This document shows, one piece after another, positions 13,920 to 25,900 of a stretch of 64,000 nt of DNA (position 1 is the stretch's first letter; every line of letters starts with the position of its first letter). The stretch is from Vitellaria paradoxa (Eukaryota; Streptophyta; Magnoliopsida; Ericales; Sapotaceae): positions 14,555,894-14,619,893 of the forward strand of contig CM034240.1 of assembly GCA_019916065.1 (NCBI GenBank), written 5' to 3'. Below the pieces are notes generated by a model. The model was not told the origin of the DNA, did not search any database, and saw only the letters and a program-made list of their open reading frames with translations. Both the position numbers and the translations under genes were made by a program.

Positions 13920-16900
13920 AACTCGGAATAAGAAGAGCGTATTAGCCATTTCTTTTCATTGTTCTGGTTGGCATAAAATAGCAGTTGGTTGAAGCAGTCA
14001 TTTGCTATTATCAGTAGTTTCCTTGCAGAATTTATTAGTGTTTCTGCTTTCTGCAGGACTGGCAATGTTTAGCTGTATGCCAACAACTCTATCAAGTGCA
14101 GTGGCATTAACTCGGGTTTGTTAATTGTTGTTAGTTTTGCCTTAATGGTGTTTATAAATAGTTTTTGTCAGGTTTGATAGCATGATTTAATTTCTGAAGT
14201 GCAGTTTGCTGGTGGAAATTCTGCTCTTGCCCTTGCAATGACAGTGATTTCTAATCTGTTGGGAGTTTTAATTGTAAGTGGCAACTTCTAGATCATTAAA
14301 CCAGTACATTCTTTTAACATATTTGTTCAAGGCAATATTAGCTTTAGCTGCTCTGCCGTAAGTTTTTTTGCCATATTACATATATCGGCATTTGCACCAA
14401 GCCTAGATCTTTTTGGAATGTAATTAAAGTTCCTGCAAGTTTACATAGTATCTATATTTCTTTTTGAGTTGCATTTGATTTCTGTTATTTCTCCGCATCT
14501 GGACTTCAGCATTCAGATTCTACTGGAACGTGCTAATTAAGATAGTTATACCACATGGGGGCCTTGATGAATCCACGAGATGGTGTCTCTCCTAACCATT
14601 CTGTGCTACCTTTCAACGCGAGTATGTGAAGGTGTTGGTAGAAATGGCAAAGCTTTGTGTTTTATTAAGCTTTTCCAAGAGACATCTTATGAAGAAAACC
14701 TTAGTTCACATTAAACTCAACTCAACAAAATCTTAGTCCCTAGCTAGTTGGGGTCGGCTAACTTTGGTTCACATTAGAAAATAAAAATTGGGCATAAAGT
14801 TTAACTTAAAGTTATTCCTGCTAGAACATTAATTCAGGTGGCCTCCTAACATTGCTTCTTGTTTGGCTTAGCTCTTAAGGAGAAATTTATGTCATGAACA
14901 CAAATTTTAACTTTAGCACACATGGATTCTGCCACTATAATCTTTCTGGCCATTAATAAATCTGCCTCTAGATTCATGCAGTCTTTGAAAACGCTGTCTC
15001 CAAAGGTGGGTCACTCTAGTTAATGGTGATGGAATGACTAGATTGGGTATTAACCTAACTTTTGCAGTTATGTGCACAAGGTGGCTGCCACTGAAGCTGG
15101 ATTCTCATGCTGATAGTCTCTGCTTTACTATTTGCATCTGACAGTGCCCCAAGTTTAGTTATTTTAAATTCATTTTTTTCTAATGCTGATATATATGCAC
15201 TGTCTTGTTTCTTCCCAAGCTGTTTTGTGTTTTTTTCGAAATCCGTTAATTGACACGTTCTTTTAACTCGGTATTTGGGTTATTATGTTTTGTTTAGGTG
15301 TGATATTTTTCTTCTGGGAATTTTTATTTTATGCCCCAGTTGTTACCTCAAAGTCGTGGCGCTCAGTTTTTCTGAAAACTTGTTGTCAGGAGAATTGGTG
15401 CCTATCAATTTCTGAGTTCTACAGGAGAGATTCTTTTTCTTCTTTACCCCTTGAAGTGGAATGAAAGTAGTTGTGCAATGGGACATAGTTTTTTTTTCCC
15501 CCCCTTTTCTTTTCTTTTTTAAGTGGGCATAATTCCTTATGCAGGAGATAATAAGAACTTCACCCTTTTTAATGTGGAAGCTAGAGTAATTGAATTGGTT
15601 TGGTTACTTTATTATGTTTTGTGGGTGTATGTGGGCCCGCACCTCCGCATTTCTCTCTCTCTCTCATCTCTCTCTTTCTCAGTCTCTTTCATCTGCATTC
15701 CCACATCTGTGTGTGTTTCTATTATAATTTAAAAAATTGTGATTTCTTTTGAACTTTACCTTAGTTTCAATTTTTAGGTGCCTTTTTCTATCTCGACGCT
15801 AGTAGCTGGTGGAGTTGGTGTGTCTGTTCCGAGTAAGCAGTTGTTCAGAAGCCTTGTTCTAGTGCTTCTAGTCCCCCTTCTTTTGGGGAAGGTACTACCT
15901 CTTCTTCCTTTATAGAAACAATATAATATAATTTTGACAAAATAAGAGAAGTTTCTGTGATGTATTCTCTTCTTATTGTTTAAGCTGCGGTACTACAAAA
16001 AAGAAATTCTGTAGATTAGAAATGATGAAAATGTTATTGATGCATGTCCATTTTGAGTTACTGTGTGTAAAAGGAGGCACTTTTCACGGTAGTATGCTCC
16101 TATTAATTCTATTATGTGCCTTTCTATGTTGTTTCATACTCTCTTAGATTAATTCATGCCTTCTAATCTACAGGTGTTTCGAGAATCTTTCAAAGGTGAG
16201 TTCTTTACATTCTTTATATGATTTTAGGAATTTGTAACCCTCATGCAATAAGGAAGTTAACATATAAAGCCTAGCCTGTCCTTCCATACTGGTATTGTTG
16301 TGACACAATGCTTTACTAAGTTCCTTTGTTACTATTGCCAAATTAACTTTTCGTCCCTTTGATCCAACCATTTATATGCTGATGAAAATAAAAAATCTTT
16401 CTGGTGTTGAAATGTTGCCCCAAGTTTTCTCAATTGTAGCACATTTTTGATGTTATATGGTTGGATGTGCTGCAAAAATGTAAATTATAATTGTGAAAAT
16501 GTATTAATTTTCCTACATATTTCAGCTTTTTTGGCATTATTACCAACTTAAAAGTCCATTCTTTCAAGAATTTTTGTCTTTGTTCTGGTGTTAATGTTTT
16601 TTTTTTATTTTATATATATATATTTTAAATCATTAAAAAGGAATACAACAGATCAAGTTCTGAAAATATGGTAAATTTTGTGTTTATATGTTAAGAATAT
16701 AAAAGTATAATATAAATGATAAAATTGTCCCTCTCTCTAACGACCTAAGCTTTCAAGTGAGATGGTGGCTAAGTTAGTGGTATAAATAAGTCGAACCAAG
16801 CTAGGCTTTGTCGTATTCAAGCTTGGCTCGTCACATATTCGTCGGGCTCGAGCTAAGCTCGGACTAGGTAGGGTCTAGAAAACTTGAGCTTGGCTAGTAA

Positions 16901-19900
16901 AGAATATCAAGGCCTGGGCTCGGCTCGTTGAAACCCATTTATATAAAATATTAGAAAAATAAAACAATTTATTCAATATTATCAAATCATTAATATATCA
17001 AATCACAATCTTTATTATAAAATATAACTAATATTCATAATGAGTCAAATTTCAACATTCAAAGCATTTGATAATTGCTAAGGCGTGCATCACAGCTTTA
17101 ATGACTAAATAAGTAGAGAGTTGACATAAAATTGAAAAAGAGTAAATTACTTAAAATACATAAAATTTGTTATATATATATTTGATGAATAAAAATTTAT
17201 TAAAAATAATATTGCGACAATGCCACAAAACAGGCTGCCAAGTTTCCTAGCTTATATTGTCATGCTCTTAGCAAAAGACAAAAGTTTTGAGTTGTATGGT
17301 TTAAGTCTTTAAACCAAGTTTTTGGTCTTAGGACCAAGAAAACGTGTTTGTTTAGCTGTTTCCAATTAGACTGCGTGGGACCAGTTTTCAGAAACCTGGC
17401 CTCTCAGTTGCAAGTTATCTATAGTAAAGGTCTTTCCCCACACTACAAACCTAATAAAAAAGATACCTTAGGAGGCACCACACTTCTCCAAAACTCCCCC
17501 CAGGGAAACCTGGCCTCTCCTCTTCCTTTCAATGCCTTATAACAAGACTTCACCTCATAATCTCCTGAGTTTGATAGCTTCCACCTTACCCCATCATCTC
17601 CCTCCCTCCCCATTCTTCAATTTATATTAATATATCTATATAATAAATTAGGTTGGTTGACGAGACAGATATGTGCGTGTCACACGGCTGGAGAGAGAGA
17701 GAGAGAGAGAGAGGAGGGGGAAGAGAGGGGGCATGGAGAGAGAGAGAGAAAGAGAGGGAGGGGATTGGGTTGGGGTCTAACAGGAGAGAGAGGGCATGGA
17801 GAGAGGAGATTGGGTGGGGGGTTTGACGAGAGAGAGAGTGATGCTGGTGTTTATTGGCACAACAAAAAAGTTTTTAATTATTTGAATTTTTTTAAATAAA
17901 TGTAAATAAATAAATAAGAAAAATTAATTATTAATTATTATATACTTTGAATTTGGTACATTTTTAATAGTCAGAATTATTTTTTTCCTTTTCACTTTAG
18001 TTGTCTTTTCTATCACTTTATATAAAAATATACTCTCCTATTTTTTTATATTTTAAAATATTTTTATATGAATGCATATTTTTAATTTTTAATTTAAGTA
18101 CATTAAAATTAAATTTTGAATATTAATTTTTTAAAACAAAAAAACTTAGTTAATTTTAAAGAATAAACATTTAAATTAAAATTTTAATTTTTTATGGCGA
18201 AAATTCAATTTTAATGTACTTAAAATTTAAAAATTTAAATACATATAGTTTTACGCTCTTTGTGTCATTTATATAACAAAAAAGTTAAAAATTTAAATTT
18301 AAGATATTTTCGGTCACTTCACATGGAAATATAATATTTTTTTCTAAAATATTTTAAATCAATATTTGTAACCAATAATAAAATTTTACATGTTTATTAA
18401 TCATATTGCTTTAACCTTTTGATTAGTGATTTTTATTTTTATAGATTATTTTTTACAGTTTTTCATGTAAGTTTGTTTTGCAAATTTATATTTAAGCTAT
18501 TTACATATCAAATCTTTCAATTTGACCATTGTATACGTGGTATTTTTTTTTTTTTTTTTTTTTCAGAGACAAAGAGGAGGCGCCAGGCAAAAAACATTGA
18601 TACTTTTTTTGGAGACAAAAATTTGACAAATTTTAAATAAGTAGTAAAATAAATAGAAATAAATAAATAAATAAATAAATAAGAATAATTAATTTTAAAT
18701 ATAAGAAAGTAAGATAATTTGAATTTGACATATTTTTAACTATTGAATTTATTTAATGGTAAGAATTATTTAGCTTTCCCTCCTTTAGTTGTCTTTTCGA
18801 TCACTTTACATAAAAATACACTCTGTTACTCTACACTTATTTTTATTATAAAATTTTTTTAAAATGTGATTACAAATTTATTTTTATTTTTTTATTTTTT
18901 CATTTTGTATATTTTTTTATTAATTTTTTCAAAAGTTTTAAATTTTAAACGTGTTAATCACATTCATAAAAAAATGTTAAAAATTCATTAAAAGTTAAAA
19001 AAATAAAAATGCTAACTTTTTCGTTTATTTTTATCTAAATAGATAGTTTTTGCTTAAATAGATATGAATTAATAAATTTTTTTGAATGCGATTAATATAC
19101 TTAAAAATTGCAACTTTCGAAAAAAAAATAAATTTTAATAAAAACAAGACAAAAAATCCTAAAAAAATCTTTAGACTAAATTAGGAGATAGGCTATCTGT
19201 GCTTTGCATAGGCATTTGCTAGTATATATATATAATATCTACAATTTATATTATATATTAATGGAAGAAATTAACTGGCGCCAGAAATTGAGGAACCTTT
19301 GGTTGAACGTGGGAGATAGAAATATTCGCTTTTACCATAAGATGACGAGTGCTCGCAGGAGGAAGGACTGCAATCATAAGATAAGCTTTGAATAGAGGGT
19401 GGTGGAGGATGCAGAGGAGATTAGGGAGGGGATTGCCAACTTCTATTAGGTAGGGCCGAATCCATATCATAAGCTGTGGGGGCAACCGACTCCACTGATT
19501 ATTTTTTTGTTTATTATATATAGCTATTTTCGTATTGCACTATATAATTTTGTTAATCCGTTCCCATGTGGTTTTGCTTATTTGCCACCATTGTTCACTT
19601 GCAATTGTTTTTTCTCCAATGTACTGCGCATGTACAAGCCTAATGCACTGCCAAAATTACCAATTCTGTTAAAATAATTTTATTTTATTCTTAAAATTGT
19701 CTCGCTAGTTTTATTATATTATCATAATTATTCTTAATAATTTTATTATTAAAAAATTCTCACTTTCTCTTGCAACAATATGTAATTTTTTGCACCCCGA
19801 TAACTAAAAATGTTGGGTTCGGCATTGCTACTAGGACTTGTTTTTGGAAGGAGTAGCTTGTTGGTAGTATCTCGTTGGTCCTTAATTGAGGGCCTTAAGT

Positions 19901-22900
19901 TGTAGGGTATTAAGGCCCTCAATTAGTTGAGGGCCTTAAGTTGTAGCTCATTGGTTGGAGGCTATTTCTCTTTATAAGAAGTGTGGGCGGCCTCTTAAGA
20001 CTATGAGTGGGGGAAAAACACCCCAGGGCTCGATGGTTTTACCATGGCCTTTTGGATCCATTGTTAGGATATGGTTAAAGGGGATGTTAGGATCTATTTT
20101 GAATTCCATGAGTTATGCAAGTTTGAAAATAGCCTTAATGTCACTTTCATTGCCTTGATCCCTATCAGCCTATTGGGGGGTATATATAAGCTAATTGCTG
20201 AAGTTCTGGCTAATAGGTTGAAGAGGGTATTGGGAGGCATTGTCTCAAAGTCACAACATGCCTTTGTGGAAGGGAGGTAGATTATAGACGCAACTTTCAT
20301 TGCCAAATGAAGTGGTGGTTGTGTGAGTTAAGAGTGGCTTGCCAGGTCTAATTCATAAGTGGGGTGTTGATAAGGCCCTGACCGTGCCAATTGGAATTTT
20401 ATAATTTACCTTTTGGAAAGGCTGGGGTTTGGGAGAAATTGGGGCAATGGACTAGATGGTGTATATCAACATCGAGGTTCTCAGTTTTGGCTAATGGAAC
20501 CCTGTATGGTTTTTCCCAGTCTTCTAGGGGCCTTAAATAGGGAGATCCCCTCTTTCGTTTGCTCTTTATTATTGTTTTATAGGTGCTGAGCAAGATGATT
20601 TACATGACAGCTCCATGTGGGCCTTTGGAAGGATTTAAGATCAGTAAGAATAACTCTTACTTTTTGCGGATGATATTGCCATTTTCTGTGGGGTGGATCT
20701 TCTTTAGCTGGGGAACTCAGGTGTGTGCTGTTAGGTTTCAAAGCCATGTCAGGATTGAAAGTCAATTTGAGCAAGTCGTAATTGATTCCAATAGATGGGT
20801 TTCCTATGATGGATGAGCTGGTTTCGATCCTTGTTGTAAACGTGGAGCCTTACTACTTAATGGGGCTTCCTCTAGTTGTCCCAGCCAAGTCTCAAGGCAT
20901 ATGGAGGGTAGTAGAGGAGAAATTTCAAAGAAGATAGCAGGATGGAAGAGGCAGTGTTTATCGAAGGGAGCGAGGATCACACTTATTAAGAGTGCTCTTT
21001 CCAAATTTCCAAAATATGTCATGTCTTTATTTTCTATGCTTATGCCAATTGCGAAAAGATTAGAAAAGGTCAAGTGCAACTTCTTATGGGGCAGTGTTGG
21101 TCGTGAATGAAAATTCCATCTGGTTGGATGGGATATTGCTTGTTTGCCATTGAATCAAGGTGGTCTTGCCACTAGGAGGTTGAAAGATTTCAGTATAGCT
21201 TTATTGGGTAAATGGCTTTGGAGGTTTGTTGATGAAAAAGATCAATTGAGGAGGAAAGTCATGGTATCGAATATGGTTGCTTGTGGGGTGACTGGACCTC
21301 GGAAGAGGTCACTTAGCCTTATGATATTGGTGTATAGAAGAGTATCCATTTGGTTGGGTTTGTGGACTGTTGCTCCGTGTCAATGGGTAGAGGCAATAGA
21401 ACAAAATTCTAGAAGCACAAATGGAGCGGTGATCAAGCTACGCTTTTTAAGGAATTCTCATCCTTCTTTGCTATTGTATGAGAATAGGAGGCCACGGTCA
21501 ATGATTACCTTCAATTTGTGGACGAGAAAGTTTTTTGGCATAGTACTATGAGAAGGAATCTTTAGGATTGGGTGGCAGAATTTATAGATTTGTTACAGCT
21601 TTTGTATGCTATGAAGACAAAAGAAGAAGGGGCCAGGGGGAGGGATACTTTAAAATGGGAGATTCCAAAACAAGGCCTTTTTTTTGTGCAATCATTTTAT
21701 TTTCATCTTATAGGGAATAGAGTATTTATACGGATGACTGGTGGAGAGACTAATGAGTTCCCTATCACGATTGGTTTATATCAAGGCTCAGCGTTAAGCC
21801 CGTACTTGTTTGTTTTAATTATGGATGAGATTACAAGACATATTCAGGATGGGGTGCCGTGGTGTATGTTATTTGCAGATGATATTGTTTTAGTAGATGA
21901 GACAAGAGAAGGAGTGAATGCTAAGCTAGAATTGTGGCGAGATACGTTAGAGACAAAAGGGTTTAGGATAAGCCGATGCAAGACGGAATATATGGAATGT
22001 AAGTTTAGTCAAAGTAGGATAACGGGTAGTATAGAAGTAAGTTTAAGCACACAAAAGATTGTAGAGAAAGATAAATTTAGGTACCTTGGATCTATGGTGC
22101 AACAAGATGGAGGGATTGATACTAATGTAAGTCACAAGATTCAAACTGGGTGGACCAAATGGAGGAGTGTTTCGGGGGTTTTGTGCGACCGAAAAGTCCC
22201 TCTCAAGGTAAAAGGAAAGTATTATAAGGTAGCTGTTAGACCAGCGCTGTTATATGGATCAGAGTGTTGGGCAGTAAAACATAATTATGGTCAGAAGATG
22301 GCAGTTGCGGAGATGAGGATGCTAAGATGGATGTGCGGGATTACAAGGAAAGATAGTATTAGGAACGAGGAAATTAGGAACAAAATAGGAATAGCACCGA
22401 TTGAAGATAAAATGAGAGAAAATCGATTAAGATGGTTTGGTCATGTTAGAAGGCGTCCAGCAGAGACACCTGTTAGAAGGTATGAAAGTATGGAGATTAC
22501 CAGGAGTAGGAGAGGTAGAGGAAGACCCAAGAGAAGCTGGAAAGAAACCATTAAACATGACCTGACCTACCTAGATTTATCAGAGGACATGCCCCTATAC
22601 AGATCTAATTGGCGTTGACAAATCCATATAGCCGACCCCACCTAGTCGGAAAAGGCTTGGCTTGGTTTGGTTTGGTTTAGTTTGGTTTGGTTCGGTTTGG
22701 TTTGGTTTATAGGGAATAGAGTGGCTGCTTTCTGGCGGAACACATTGTGGATGGTGGTGCCCCTACTAAAGTTTTCTTTTGGTGGTGTGCGGTGCATGCA
22801 ATATCCTCATGATTGATAATTTTAGAAAAGAGAAGAATAGTTATGATCAATTGATGTTGTCCTTGTAAGGTGGATGGTGAGTCTCCTTACATTTTGGTCA

Positions 22901-25900
22901 ATTGACCAGTTGCTGGGGAACTATGGGGAGTAGCTTTGTGATGCTTCAACATGCAATGTCTTTTTTTTGGGGGGGGGGGGGGGGGGGAGGTTTCCCCATG
23001 TTTTGCAAGAATGGTGGGGTGCTCGAGTTAGGAAAAGGAGGAAGGCTTGGGCGTTGATTTCTTTTTGTTTAGGTTGGTTAATTAGGTGTGAAAGAAATAG
23101 GCACACTTTCTAGGGTATGACTGTCCTAAGGTTAAATGGTTTATTTTTGTATGTTTTGTTTAGGTATTTCTGTTCATCATTGCTTCAAGAATGAGGAAAT
23201 TCAGTTGAATCTTGAGTGGGATATCAATCCTAAGAGCTAAGTAGTGGAAATGTACAAAGTGTAGAGGAAAGATTTTCTTGCGGTCTTCATTGGAGAAGCC
23301 ATATGAAAAGATCTATAGAGATGAAAAATGCTGGTTGTTGTCTTGTGAAAATAAAATGCCCAGTTAAAGAGTGACGAGTTCAACATCTACAGTCTTTGGC
23401 AATGCATGTATACCCATGAAGTTGAATAAAGTTTTTATGAAGTAATTCTAAGACAAGCAATGCCTTCTAAGATGGTTTGTTGGCTAGTTAAGGAACGGTA
23501 TGTTCAAAAAATGGGGGTGGCTAAAATGCCCATTTGATACGGATGTGTGTGATGAGAAAGAATAAAAAAAAATGAATAAACACTAGAATTTTTAAGTAGC
23601 AACAAGTGGGAATAACAATTTTCAAAAATAAAAAAAATAAAAAATAAAGGAGGGAAAAATGGACTGAGATCGCATGATTGAATTTATAATGGTTTTTAAT
23701 TGTACCATTGAGGATTGATGTGGACCACATTAAGTGTGTCGCAAAAAGTTAAGGAGAAGGAAAAAGTATTGTGGGTTAGAAAAAGTTAGTTGGACATGGT
23801 ATTGCATGCTTTTGATGGAACCGTATGCAAAACATGATTTATATAAGAAACCCCTAGGAGTTAACCTATGATTTATTTATAGGCAGTGTTAAGTATTCAG
23901 AGCACCATAATAGAGGCACTGTCTGTGAGGGGGAAAAAGCAGGCAAGATGAAATCTCATAACGTTTACACATGGAAGAACCTTGAGACCATAAAATTGTA
24001 GGATAACTATCCAAATAGAAGTTCAATATTCCTTCAACCATTTTGCAAACTAAGTTCTTTAACCTACCCAAGCTAGTCAAAGTATTTGTGTCTAACATGC
24101 ATTCCATTGTCACATCTCATGTTTGTCTGATCAATATAATATACGCAGGTGATGTTGTGGTGTTTTGTTTGCATGTTATGAGAGTGGGTACTGTTTGTCA
24201 TTTAATGCGGGAGTATTCATAAGAGAATACTTTTTTCCATAACAGAGAGAGTATTCATCATAGACCTGATTAGAGTTTCACTGCAGGCTTGGCAGTCCTT
24301 GTTGATCAAAATCATAAGCCTTTATCGATGATTGGTGCACTCTTACTTGCTTTGGTAAGCTGTAAACCTTGGTTTTTAATTTCTTTTAAAATATCATCTA
24401 GACTAGTGCTAATATTCATCATATTTGTTTGTTCATTCATTTATTAGACCAACCATGTATAATTTGGATATTTAGTGCTTCAGTGCAGTATTAAGCTGTA
24501 TGGTTTCCTGCCATTTGCATTGGTTAATGTTATCTATGCTTCTTGTTGAACTGTATTTGTAATTTATTTTACAGAAGCTTAATCTACTCGATTCATTCTG
24601 GAGAGATCTTGTACAAACTAAAAATTCAGTCTAGGACGACTTGGATGTTTACTTGATCTGATATGGTTCTCTTTGATAGGCTATAGAGTTTGATGTGGTG
24701 TTTTACTAAATTAAGAGGAGAAGTGTGTGGGGGAGAGAAATGAACAATCTTTTGAACAAGTAGAGGTGTCAATGTATTAAGACTCCATTTGGATATGCAT
24801 GGATTTCATTAAAAAAAAAAATGGACTAGAGGTAGATTGAGAAACTAAAATAGATATAGAAAAAGAAGAGATTTGTTAGGATTCTTGTGCAACTAGAATC
24901 CTTGTTATGAAGGATTTCAAATAACTATTTTTATAGTGTCATCAAATCCATCATGTTTTCATATTTTAGACCAAGGATCAAAATTTCATTTCGGTAAGTC
25001 ATTCCAAATAACATGAATACAAACATTTCAGGAATGTTTTGGAAGGTGCATAAAAATACAAAGATGCATAGAAATTTTTAGAAGTACAAATCGAAATACA
25101 TTGTCAATGTACAAAAGCATAATAGTAAATTAATTAACTTCACTTTTTTTTTTTTTGGTAATTAATTAACTTCACTTTTTAGGTATATTATGTTGTATTT
25201 AGTGTGTAATATTAATACTATGTTTTGATAGGAATATTAGAATTATTTTCATTCTTCATTTTGTTTTTTTAGGAAAAGGAATTTTTTTCACCAATTCGTG
25301 GAAAATAAATGATACTATATTCCTTAATTTTAACAAATGTTTTGGGGTTATTGGGGGTGCTGCGAGCAGTGTCCTTCTAATTTTTGCCTCTCTTCTGTGC
25401 AGTAAGTTTATGATTGATGGGGTGAGTGATGCAGGGCAATACAGATTAAACAAATAAATAAAAGAAATTAAAGTTAAAAAGTATAAGAAGAAGCCAAGAA
25501 GAGGAGGTGGAGGAGAAGGAGAACAAGAAGAAGTAGAAGAGAAGGAGAACAAGCCACATGCTTCAATTCAATATTTTTTTATTCAACCAAAAGTCTTCTA
25601 ATTCAATGCAATTAAAGCTTTTATATAGGCTAACCTTAATTAAAACAAAATCCCATAAATATAATATATTAAAAATAAACTCGGAACAAAATAAAATCAA
25701 TCTTAAAAATAAAATAAAATGTATTCCTAATGATATGGAATAAAATGAAACCCTAATAATATAATATAAAATAATTGTTTAATATTTTGTTTCCATTTTG
25801 CATCATTCTCCACCGCTTAGAAAAATTTGACTCTATCGAGTTGAAAGCTTATGTACTCCTTTCAGTTTGTTGGGCCACGAATAGAGCAGATGTTTGAGCT

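Noticed and set aside
17657..17899. 80-codon frame rich in Arg-Glu
   Set aside because: It is a translation of GA-repeat sequence inside the Helitron-like element, not a gene.
25256..25552. 98-codon minus-strand frame with a hydrophobic stretch
   Set aside because: It runs across the LTR border at 25427 and shows no domain; a similar frame occurs in the partner LTR at 27914-28111.
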